From DATFVA01 sp963743325 (GTDB lineage: Bacteria > Bacteroidota > Ignavibacteria > Ignavibacteriales > Ignavibacteriaceae): a stretch of DNA of 64,000 bases. Below the pieces are notes generated by a model. The model ran no database searches. It had not been told where the DNA came from and was given only the letters and a program-made list of their open reading frames with translations. The position numbers and the translations under genes were made by a program. Shown here piece by piece: positions 56,153 through 64,000 of the stretch (the stretch's first letter is position 1; every line of letters begins with the position of its first letter). Location: the NCBI GenBank assembly GCA_963743325.1, contig CAVUOZ010000010.1, positions 769,887 to 833,886 of the forward strand, written 5' to 3'.

Positions 56153-56212
56153 TTGCTATTAAAGATAATATCATTATATTTGCACAATATCATTCAATAT
56201 GATATTGTGCAA
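56153..56212 (+). promoter_or_regulatory. Promoter and overlapping operator of the toxin-antitoxin pair
   Basis: TTG at 56153-56155 and TATATTTG at 56175-56182 are 19 bases apart, a good Bacteroidota promoter. A perfect 14 bp inverted repeat, TTGCACAATATCAT (56180-56193) with ATGATATTGTGCAA (56199-56212), begins inside the -7 box, so a bound protein would block transcription. Another half-like ATATGATATTATG follows before the start at 56240. Autoregulation by the helix-turn-helix antitoxin is expected. Confidence 0.65.
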
Positions 56213-56239
56213 TAAATATGATATTATGAAAAATTAGAA

Positions 56240-57205
56240 ATGACTGAGATAGAAAAATATTTATGTGATAATTTTGGAGCAGAAACAAAGCTGTATCCAA
56301 TTAAAAATTCAGATAAGTCTAAGTTACCAGTTTATATGCGAAACTATGACTTAAAGATCGTAGAAATAAATAATCAAAGAATCATAGTAATAAAACCCGA
56401 AAATCCTACAGAATTCACTACAGAAAGATTTAGACAACTAGCAGATATAGTTGAGAATTTACTCGATTGGCCCGTTGTTTTTGTTCTGAGAAATTTAGAA
56501 GCGTATAAAAGAAAGAGACTAATAGAAAAAAAAATAGGATTTGTAGTTCCTGGAAAGCAATTATACATACCGCACTTATTTATTGAGTTGAGAGAAATTA
56601 AAAATCAACAGCAGAAAAAGAAAGAAAAATTTAGTCCAGCAGCGCAGTGCCTGCTGCTTTATTATTTACTGGATAATAAAGTTACCGGATTAAATTTCAA
56701 AACACTTGCTGAGAAATTAAATTACGGACAAATGACAATAACAAGGGCTGCATATACATTAGCGCATTATTATTTATGTAAAATTGAAGGCGGTAAGAAC
56801 AAGAGCCTAGTGATCGATGGGGATAATAAGCAAATATGGAATGGAGCTTTGCCATTTTTGAGTAGTCCGATAAAAAAAGAAATTTATTTAGATGATATTA
56901 AATATAATAATGACTTTTATATAACCGGAATAAATGCCCTTGCACATTATACGAACATCGCTGGGGACAATAGTAATTCATTTGCGATATATGATGTTAA
57001 AATTAAAAATCTATTACATAAACAGAAAAAAGGTGATACTGATAGAAGAGAAGGAAATTATTTGATTCAGGTTTGGAAATATAATCCGGGTCAATTAACA
57101 GACAACAGATTTGTCGATCCTCTTTCGCTTTATTTAAGTTTAATGGATGATGAAGATGAACGAATAAAAAAGGAACTGAATATTTTGATAGAAGAGTTAT
57201 GGTAA
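56240..57205 (+). CDS. AbiEi-like antitoxin/regulator with winged helix
   Basis: 321 residues. No signal peptide. A central helix-turn-helix-like block (GLNFKTLAEKLNYGQMTITR, then AAYTLAHYYLCKIE) resembles MarR-type winged helices. The gene overlaps the start of a nucleotidyltransferase-like gene by seven bases, the arrangement of type IV AbiE-like systems in which the first gene is a DNA-binding antitoxin. The overlapping promoter and perfect inverted repeat upstream fit autoregulation. Family assignment is by architecture and neighbour and is moderately sure. Confidence 0.7.
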   Translation: MTEIEKYLCDNFGAETKLYPIKNSDKSKLPVYMRNYDLKIVEINNQRIIVIKPENPTEFTTERFRQLADIVENLLDWPVVFVLRNLEAYKRKRLIEKKIGFVVPGKQLYIPHLFIELREIKNQQQKKKEKFSPAAQCLLLYYLLDNKVTGLNFKTLAEKLNYGQMTITRAAYTLAHYYLCKIEGGKNKSLVIDGDNKQIWNGALPFLSSPIKKEIYLDDIKYNNDFYITGINALAHYTNIAGDNSNSFAIYDVKIKNLLHKQKKGDTDRREGNYLIQVWKYNPGQLTDNRFVDPLSLYLSLMDDEDERIKKELNILIEELW

Positions 57206-57480
57206 AAGGACTGGATAAATTTGAAGATTACTTCAGAGATCTCGCTGAAAATTATATTCTTATTGGTGGTGCAGCTTGTGATAAGTTGATTGGGAATGCG
57301 GGTCTTGATTTTAGGGCAACTAAAGATCTTGATATTATTTTAATAGTAGAAGTCCTTTCGCCAGAATTTGTTACAAGGTTCTGGAAATTTATTGAAGAAG
57401 GACAGTATGGACATAGGGAAAAAAGCAGTGGAGAAAAAAAATATTATCGATTTACCGATCCCAAAATAGAAGACTTTCCA
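57199..57480 (+). pseudogene. Truncated AbiEii-like nucleotidyltransferase toxin
   Basis: About 94 residues remain. ENYILIGGAACDKLIG and LDFRATKDLDIILIVE show the GG...and D.D nucleotidyltransferase motif of the AbiEii-like group, which transfers nucleotides to tRNA or proteins. Codons remain AT-rich and protein-like to DPKIEDFPF at about 57480; from there the frame runs into GC-rich sequence that encodes a different protein in another frame. The loss of the C-terminus coincides with the junction and is probably an assembly break and not a biological truncation. Confidence 0.75.
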
Positions 57481-57495
57481 TTTACGAGGCCAAGT
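57475..57495. other. Abrupt composition junction, probable chimera
   Basis: Left of here codons are AT-rich and the toxin gene is intact; right of here every codon third position is G/C-rich and an asparagine synthase-like frame is already in mid-gene from 57483. No repeat, integrase or insertion sequence marks the boundary. Both genes are broken at the same place, which points to an artificial join. Confidence 0.75.
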
Positions 57496-58839
57496 CGCTT
57501 CTCGAAGTCCTGCCGAGCTTGCGTCGACTTGATTTGCGCGGGGTGGCAGAAACCTTTGCCTGCGGCAGTGTGCTGCAAGACAGGACGCTTTTCGCGGGCA
57601 TCTCGCTGCTCCCGGGCGGCTCAAGGTGGTCCTTCGCTCCGAACGGACATATCAGCAAGGAAAGGTACTTCAGTCCGCAAACCTGGGAACGACAGCCGAC
57701 GATGGGCAACGTCGAATTCTACGATCATCTGAAGGAGACCTTTGCTCGGATCCTCCCGAAATACCTCGGCGGGGCCAATTCGGTGGCCATGTCTCTGACG
57801 GGCGGGCTGGACGGTCGCATGATCATGGCCTGGGCCAACCCGGCGCCCGGGGCGCTGCCCTGCTACACGTTTGGCGGCGCGTATCGCGCGTGTGCCGACG
57901 TGAAAATAGCGCGTCGCATTGCGATGCTTTGCGGCCAGTCTCATCAAACGATCGCTGTAGGGGCGGACTTCCTTGCTAATTTTCCGAGTTTGGCCGAAAA
58001 GGCGGTATTCATTTCTGACGGCGCGATGGATGTGACGGGAGCCGTCGAGCTGTACGCAAATCGCATCGCGAGGCAGATCGCTCCCGTTCGCCTGACCGGC
58101 AATTATGGCTCTGAAATCCTCAGAGGAAACGTCGCGTTCAGGCCGGGGAAGTTGACGGAAGCCCTGCTGGAGCCAGAATTCGCGCAATCGGTACGAACTG
58201 CCGGTGCGACGTACCAAGCAGAGCGCAATGGCCACCCGTTGTCATTCATCGCATTCAAGCAGGTGCCTTGGCATCATTATGCGCGGCTCGCGGTCGAACA
58301 ATCGCAACTCACGCTTCGCTCACCTTATCTCGACAACGATCTCGTCGCGCTGATGTACCGCGCTCCTTCCGAACTACTTTCGAGCAAGGAGCCATCCTTG
58401 CGGCTGATCCATGAGGGCAATCCCCTATTAGCCAAGATTCCGACGGATCGCGGTCTGGTTTATCGTGAGGCTCCGATTATCGGGAAGGTTCGCAAGCTCT
58501 CCGCGGAATTCACCGTGAAGGCCGAATACGCCTACGACTACGGGATGCCGCAGCGGCTCGCAGGGCTCGACCACCTGCTAGCGCCGCTGCATCTCGAAAG
58601 GATGTTTTTGGGGAGGCACAAGTTCTATCACTTCCGCGTGTGGTATCGCGATCAACTCTCGCAGTACTTGAAGGAGCATATTGCTCGACTCGCGCGCGCT
58701 GCAAAGGCATTACCTCCAGGGACAAATTCTGGAACGTATGGTCGACGCCCATACGAAGGGATGGCAAAACTGGACTCAGGAGATTCACCGCGCGCTAACC
58801 CTCGAACTGCTCCAAAGGCAATTGATCGAGCGATGGTAG
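57483..58839 (+). pseudogene. Asparagine synthase-like protein, N-terminus missing, one frameshift
   Basis: About 450 residues remain. The ATP-pyrophosphatase loop MSLTGGLDGRMIMAW (Gly replacing the usual Ser after Asp) and RTLFAGISLLPGGSRWSF place it among asparagine synthase-related proteins, many of which lie in polysaccharide clusters and amidate sugar acids. The N-terminal amidotransferase region, if it existed, is absent because the gene starts at the junction. Near 58691-58698 (GCGCGCG) the frame must shift by one to give the natural end RALQRHYLQGQILERM to the stop at 58837-58839. It is the first gene of the GC-rich arm. Confidence 0.8.
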
Positions 58840-58852
58840 ACATAGCGTCAAG

Positions 58853-59884
58853 GTGGAAGCGGTCGTGGGCGGTAGCGCTGCCCATGCGAACGGTTCCGCG
58901 CCCGCCGTCAGGGATCTGACACTTGATCTCGTGAAGGGAGCGCTGGTCGTCGTCATGGTGGTGTACCACGCCATGAACATCTTCTCCACCGCTGGCCCCG
59001 ATGAATACGCGTACGTGCGATTTGTCAGCGGCTCTTTCATCTTGATGTCGGGCTACATCGTGGCGAGGTTCGATGAAGCCGGATTCAAAGCAGACTGGCG
59101 CAGCACGTCCCGGCGACTGGTCGTGCGGGGATTGAAGCTGTTGATGCTGTTCACGCTGCTAAATCTGCTGATCAACCTGACGGGCATAGGAAACCCCAAC
59201 AAGGTCCAACTTGGCATTCAACGTTATATGAGCACTCTTTTCGAGGTCTACGTTTCCGGGGAGCCGAGGTATGCCTCGTTTCAGATTCTCCTGCCGATCG
59301 CCTATCTGCTGGTCGCGGCGCCGGCCTTCCTGATGCTCGGCAGGCTGAGCAAATGGCTTTTCGTGGCGAGTTTCGCCATGGCGTTTGCTTCTTCGTTGTT
59401 CGGGATCGAATCGGTCAATCTGGACTTTGTGGTGTTAGGGGCGATTGGGCTTTCCGGCGGCATGTTGACAAATGCAATGGAAAAGCCATTCGCAATGAGG
59501 GGCATATGGAGCATAGCCGGGGGTCTTCTGGCGAGCGTGATGCTGATGAAATACCTGAGCGCGAATCTGGCGACCTATGCATTGGGAACAATGGTCATTC
59601 TCAAGCTGCTCTACGATCTGAGCAAGGCTGTCGGCCCGGGGAGCCGTCTCGCTCGGGCATCAATTTTACTTGGGCAATACTCGTTGGTTTGCTACATTGC
59701 TCAGATCATCTTCATGCAGGCGTTGTCCAGGGGACTCTCGAGACCACGATGGGAGTTGGGATACGAGACGGTTCTCGTCGTATTCGCAACAGTCGTTTTT
59801 CTGCTGGTGCTCAGCGCTGGCCTGGCAATGCTGTGCGACCGCTACAGATTTGTGGCCAAGGCGTACAAGCTGATCTTTTCGTAG
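58853..59884 (+). CDS. Acyltransferase_3/heparan-N-acetyltransferase-like membrane protein
   Basis: 343 residues from GTG 58853, 14 bases after the preceding gene's stop. About ten membrane helices. The N-terminal LTLDLVKGALVVVMVVYHAM has the arrangement of acyltransferase-3 and DUF1624-type proteins, with a conserved R/D-L-D and a His in the first helix. These transfer acetyl or acyl groups from CoA to sugars on the outer face of the inner membrane, fitting a polysaccharide-modifying role. This is the only gene of this arm that reads through without any apparent indel. Confidence 0.75.
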   Translation: MEAVVGGSAAHANGSAPAVRDLTLDLVKGALVVVMVVYHAMNIFSTAGPDEYAYVRFVSGSFILMSGYIVARFDEAGFKADWRSTSRRLVVRGLKLLMLFTLLNLLINLTGIGNPNKVQLGIQRYMSTLFEVYVSGEPRYASFQILLPIAYLLVAAPAFLMLGRLSKWLFVASFAMAFASSLFGIESVNLDFVVLGAIGLSGGMLTNAMEKPFAMRGIWSIAGGLLASVMLMKYLSANLATYALGTMVILKLLYDLSKAVGPGSRLARASILLGQYSLVCYIAQIIFMQALSRGLSRPRWELGYETVLVVFATVVFLLVLSAGLAMLCDRYRFVAKAYKLIFS

Positions 59885-59997
59885 AGCAAGATTTGCTTGG
59901 CGAGAGCTATCTCAGTTACATTCGAGCCACGCTTGCAGTGCGGCGCTGAGGCGGGGACGCAGCCGGAGCGCCAGCGTGGTCAGTTGGCGAAGAGCAG

Positions 59998-61665
59998 TTG
60001 CTCTGTTTCGACTTCGATAAATCGCTCAAGAGGACCGAGCCGCCGCGGACTGTCACTGAGCTGAGACGCAGGCACTCGATCGGATATCATTGCCAATGCT
60101 TCGCCACTGTCGTCTGCATGCTGTTCATTGTCTATCTGTTCTGGACGGATCTCAGGCGGCCCGACAGTCCGTCCAAGGCGCTTATGGGTGCCCCTGGCCT
60201 GGATGTTTCTGGCTGGCTCGCGATGGGTGTCGTCTTGGCTGAATCTTGGTCCCACGTTTGCGTCAGCCAACGACTATGCGGAGGGCAGCCCCGTCGACCG
60301 CGCGGTCTTCTTCGCCCTCATCGTGGCGGGAATTCTGATCCTTGCCAGAAGAAAGATCGATTGGCAAAGATTGCTCCTCAACAATAAGTGGATCGTACTC
60401 TACCTCCTGTACTGCTTGGCCAGCATCGCGTGGACCGATGAGCCTACTATTCTCATGAAACGGTGGGTCAAGGATTTGGGGAATCCGATCATGGCCCTCG
60501 TGATCCTGACAGAGCGGCGTCCTTATGAGGCAGTCGGGGTCGTCCTTCGGCGTCTCGCCTTCCTGCTGCTACCGTTGTCCGTCCTGTTCATCAGGTATTA
60601 CCCCGAACTGGGGAGAGACTTATCACGTCGATGGTTCGCCGATGTTCACGGGAGTGGGCCATCAGAAAAATGACCTGGGGTTGATGTGCCTAATGGCCGG
60701 TATCTATCTGTTCTGGGAATTGCTGCAGAGGCGTGAAAAAACTCATCCCGCGTTTATTCGGCAGCACAAGATCATCGCTGTCGTCCTGACCGGCATGCTT
60801 GCTTGGCTTCTGCATATGTCCGACAGTCAGACGTCCTTCGTCTGCCTGGTTGCCGCCGTCCTGCTCCTGCTGCTGGGCCGCACGCCGTTCATAGCGCGGA
60901 GGCCCGCGCAGGATATTTGGCGTGCTGTTCTGCGCTGTCCTGGCGATCTGGCTTCTCGATGAAGTGCTACATGTGAAGGAGCTTGCGCTCAGTTTCTTGG
61001 GGCGTGATCCCACCTTGACCAATAGAACCGATGTTTGGCAGACGCTCGAAGGATTCGAGGTGAATCCAATTGTCGGGGCCGGCTTCATGAGCTTCTGGAC
61101 CGGAGCGCGGTTAGAGGAAGTGTGGAGGCTGCTTGGCGCGGGAATCAATCAAGCGCACAACGGATACTTGGAGCAATACTTGAACCTCGGATACATCGGC
61201 GTGGCCTTCATCGCGGTCATCATGCTGTCCGGATTGCTCAGGGTACGAAGGCATCTGAGCGTCGACCCGGCGGCGGGTATGCTGCGTCTTTGCTTCATTG
61301 TGTCCGCTGTTCTGTACAACTATACGGAGGCATCGTTCTACGGCATGAACAACATGTGGATGCTGCTGTTGCTGGGATGCCTCGAAGTCCCGCGGCAAAG
61401 GCAACCGCGAGCCGTCGACAATAGTCCGTCGAAGCAGCCAATGGTGCAAGGCAAAGCTGGCGTCAGATACCAGCAGTGGCCATCGCGATTCCATGCCAAA
61501 GGCCACAGACGGAAATGTGAACAAGCCAGGAGGCTTGAAATGCCGCCCCTCTCCAAACCGACTGCCGCGGTACGGCTTATCAGAGTCTCTGTCGACGAGC
61601 GAGCATGCGCGCCGAACGACCCCTGCGAGATGCAACTGGTCATCGCACTGCGTGCCAACGGGTAG
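59998..61665 (+). pseudogene. O-antigen ligase/polymerase, split by about three indels
   Basis: Three successive frames make one membrane protein of about 540 residues. Switches are needed near 60178-60186, near 60608-60616 (a GGGG run) and near 60900-60921. Joined, it shows many helices and the Wzy/WaaL-type features, including the long periplasmic loop with SQTSF and GRDPTLTNRTDVW, and the QAHNGYLEQYLNLGYIGVAF motif with the conserved His. It polymerises or ligates lipid-linked glycans. Such clustered indels at homopolymers look like read errors and not decay. The exact start and end are uncertain. Confidence 0.75.
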
Positions 61666-61805
61666 CGCGAACAGACGATTTCCCGATTGGCAAACTGTCG
61701 CCAATCAAGCGATCTTATCATCGTAAACACCATCTCTGGTTGAGCAGGTGGGCACGGAGCCCGATCCGCCTATATCAACCGGGCGTTGCTGCGGCATCGC
61801 AATCC

Positions 61806-62538
61806 ATGCTTATAGTTAACGCGGACGACCTGGGTAGATCCAAAGCTGAGACCGACGCGGCAATGGTCTGCTATGCCAAGGGCCGGATTACCTCAACGAG
61901 TGCCATGGTGTTCATGACGGACTCTGAGCGGGCATCGGAGGCAGCTTCAGGCGCGGGGCTCGACGTAGGGTCTGCACGTGAATTTTTCTGAAGAATTCTC
62001 GGCCGGATTCGTTCCGGAGCAGTTGCGTAAAGCGCACGATCAGATTCGCCGTTTTCTAACGCAAACAAATATGCGTTGCTCATTTTCAATCCCCTATTGA
62101 TCCGACAATTCGAATTCGTGTTCGCGGCGCAGCTGGCGGAATTCAACCGATTGTATGGTCGGCCACCGTCACATCTGGACGGACATCAGCATATGCATCT
62201 TGCCACCAACATGCTGGTCCAACGCGTGTTGCCGACAGGGACCAAGGTGCGCCGGAGTTTCTCCTTCCGCCATGGGGAAAGAAGCTTCGTGAATCGTTGC
62301 TATCGGAGCGCGGTGGATCGGAGTTTGATGCGCCGACATCGCGTGACCGACTATTTTTTCTCACTTTCTGATCATCTCGCGCCTGACAGGCTCGAACGCG
62401 TGATTTCGCCTTGCAAGGGAAGCGGACGTGGAACTCATGGTGCACCGGCAGCGCCCAGCCGAGTACGCCTTCCTGATGAGCGATGTTTATGTCGAGGCGC
62501 TGTCGCACGTACGGCTGGCTGGTTACGACGCGCTGTGA
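61806..62538 (+). pseudogene. YdjC/ChbG-type carbohydrate deacetylase, frameshifted
   Basis: The start MLIVNADDLGRSKAETDAAM has the metal-binding DD of ChbG/HpnK deacetylases, and PSHLDGHQHMHLATNM carries the His cluster. Frame changes are required near 61976, 62060-62070 and 62409 (an extra C in TCGCCTTGC) to give a continuous protein of about 243 residues ending SHVRLAGYDAL. The family removes acetyl groups from sugars or hopanoid precursors; here the neighbours suggest polysaccharide. As with the flanking genes, sequencing error is the simplest explanation. Confidence 0.75.
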
Positions 62539-62547
62539 GGACTAGGG

Positions 62548-63490
62548 TTGGACAACGCAGTGGACAAAAGCGCGGCGCACGCGCATCGACGCATGACTGT
62601 TGAACAGAAAGACATCAGCGTCTGCATTTGTACCTTTCAACGGCCGGGCCTATTGCAGAGATTGCTGGAACGTCTGGAGCAGCAGCGATCGAACGGTCGG
62701 TTTACGTTCTCCGTCGTTGTCGCCGATAACGATTCCAGACGAAGCTCGCAGCGCGTGGTCGCCGAGTTCGTGGCGACGAGTAGGATCGCGGTGACATACA
62801 GCTGTGAGTCGCGTCAGAATATTGCCTTGGCGCGCAACGAGGCTCTGAGTCACGCCACGGGCGATTTTGTGGCATTCATCGACGACGATGAATTTCCCGA
62901 GAATGGCTGGTTGGCGGCGATGCTCGAGGCGTGCGAGAAATATCAGGCGGCCGGGGTGCTGGGCCCTGTGCGGCCCCATTTCGAGGAGCCGCCTCCGCGC
63001 TGGATTATCGACGGGCGGTTTTTGCGAGCGGCCGGAACATCAAACCGGGTGGGTCATGGACTGGGAGGAGTGTCGCACCGGTAATGTGTTGTTTCGCCGG
63101 GGGATTCTGGAGGGCGTACAGGAGGTTTTCAACCCAATATTTGGAACCGGGGGCGAGGACAAGGATTTCTTCATGCGTATGACGCGCTTGGGTCATGTTT
63201 TCCGCTGGTGCAATGAGGGAGTTGTGTATGAAACGGTTCCGAAGGAGCGCTGGAAGCGCAGTTACATGCTCAAACGCGCAATGCTGCGTGGACGAAATGT
63301 TCTCAAGCACCCAATCGGCCGAGTTGGCTTGGTCGCCCGATCGGTTATTGCTGCGCCGGTCTACTTAATGGTGCTGCCCTTTGCGCTAATGCTTGGTCAG
63401 CATGTTTTCATGAAATATTGCATCAAGTTTTGTGACCACGCCGGTCGGATTCTGGCGCTGCTTGGGTTTAATCCTGTCCGCGAGCGGTGA
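62548..63490 (+). pseudogene. Family 2 glycosyltransferase with one frameshift
   Basis: Starts at TTG 62548 or at ATG 62593; the ribosome site does not decide. GT2 hallmarks: ISVCICTFQRPGLLQRLLER for nucleotide-sugar binding, ADNDSR, and the DxD-like AFIDDDEFPENGWL. A five-T run at 63018-63022 needs one base removed so that WIIDGRF continues into CERPEHQTGWVMDWEECRTG and GNVLFRRGIL. The C-terminus has a hydrophobic segment (SVIAAPVYLMVLPFALMLG) that anchors it to the inner membrane. Length about 310 residues after correction. Confidence 0.8.
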
Positions 63491-63537
63491 CGCTGCATGG
63501 CTTTCCGAGATACCGATTTGTGGGAACAATAACTCCA

Positions 63538-64000
63538 ATGGTCGTCGTGACCATCGGATTTGCCGAGTCATTGTCGGCGCCGGAGGTGGCGTGGAGTTCT
63601 GGTGGACGCCGGCTTCAAAGTTATTGCTTTTTCGAGGAGGGCCGGACAGCGGCTCTTCGTCACAGTCATCATGTCGCAATCTTCGAAATTGCAGCGCCGG
63701 AGAAGGACTGTGCGGCCGCGCTTAGGGAGCTTGCCGCCGTTCTCGATTTGCAGCATGCTGAGCATATGGTGCAATCAGTGCTGCTTCCGCTCGACGACGC
63801 GTCGCTGTGGCTGTGGAGCTGCGTGCAACCCGCTTCGCGATGGATCCTCGCTGGCGCCAGCGGCCCTTGTGCGGAGTTGGCAATCGACAAGCGAAAGCAG
63901 ATACAGGCGACCACGGCGGCAGGGTTCAGAGTTCCGCCGACGTCGTTTGTCGCCACCGCGGACGGATTCCTCGATTGCGTAAGCGACTATCCGGTCATTC
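63538..64000 (+). CDS. ATP-grasp-domain protein, 3' end outside window
   Basis: 154 codons run from ATG 63538 to the window end without a stop. LAIDKRKQIQATTAAGFRVP and then PTSFVATADGF is the entry into an ATP-grasp domain. Between about 63597 and 63640 the frame yields an unlikely stretch, while another frame gives VLVDAGFKVIAFSRR, the expected N-terminal strand-helix; an extra T and a missing G some 45 bases apart would explain this. Related proteins sit beside GT2 and asparagine synthase-like genes in polysaccharide clusters. Substrate unknown. Confidence 0.65.
   Translation, partial: MVVVTIGFAESLSAPEVAWSSGGRRLQSYCFFEEGRTAALRHSHHVAIFEIAAPEKDCAAALRELAAVLDLQHAEHMVQSVLLPLDDASLWLWSCVQPASRWILAGASGPCAELAIDKRKQIQATTAAGFRVPPTSFVATADGFLDCVSDYPVI

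Noticed and set aside
57621..58235. 204-codon minus-strand frame in the GC-rich arm
   Set aside because: Shadow of the asparagine synthase-like gene; high GC leaves antisense frames open.

Overview
Positions 1 to about 57480 read as one AT-rich chromosome segment from a Bacteroidota/Chlorobiota (FCB) bacterium, most likely an uncultured member of Ignavibacteria. The support is a complete menaquinone (not ubiquinone) gene cluster, large multihaem cytochromes, Cys-lipoproteins and outer-membrane barrels, several TAnnTTTG-type promoters and low-GC codon use. From about 57480 to the end the DNA is abruptly GC-rich, resembles an alphaproteobacterial (Bradyrhizobium-like) polysaccharide locus and carries many single-base indels. 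I read that join as a probable assembly chimera, or less likely a transfer boundary, and the two parts should not be interpreted as one genome without checking.

Region by region. 1-6.7 kb: a partial TPR lipoprotein (minus strand), an ATP-grasp protein, and a block of two unusual tyrosine/serine-rich lipoproteins followed by a FadL-type barrel, closed by a clear terminator. 6.7-17.3 kb: rsgA, which appears to use an ATC start codon, then menF-menD-menH-menB-menA-menC-menE in tight order, meeting a minus-strand pair of a frameshifted hotdog thioesterase (a menI candidate) and an omega-amidase-like nitrilase. 17.7-22.8 kb: aspartate-semialdehyde dehydrogenase, an NtrB/NtrC-like two-component pair, an orphan receiver and a GNAT enzyme. 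23-30 kb: a respiratory cluster of a small cytochrome c, a 13-haem c/cytochrome b fusion, a 19-haem cytochrome, a cytochrome b and a NapC-like protein with one CX3CH site, plausibly a menaquinol-linked electron conduit. 30.3-40.2 kb, minus strand: response regulators, an eight-PAS kinase, a small barrel, two DUF4242 proteins and a large LuxR-type ATPase regulator, with two palindromes between the last two.

40.6-57.5 kb looks like a genomic island. It starts at tRNA-Thr with an integrase remnant and holds predicted membrane, secreted and hydrolytic proteins: a DNase I-fold phosphatase/nuclease, a YiiX-like papain-fold enzyme, a zinc phospholipase C-like protein, a patatin, a pentapeptide-repeat membrane protein and a papain-PA14 giant. 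Three copies of a roughly 120 bp non-coding repeat, with a small hairpin that shows one compensatory change, lie before the three gene groups. This repeat family together with the hydrolase set is the best candidate in the window for something undescribed. The island ends with an AbiE-like toxin-antitoxin pair whose toxin is cut off by the junction.

57.5-64 kb (GC-rich arm): an asparagine synthase-like protein lacking its N-terminus, an acyltransferase-like membrane protein, an O-antigen ligase/polymerase, a YdjC/ChbG deacetylase, a family 2 glycosyltransferase and a partial ATP-grasp protein. All but the acyltransferase-like gene need at least one indel corrected to read through.
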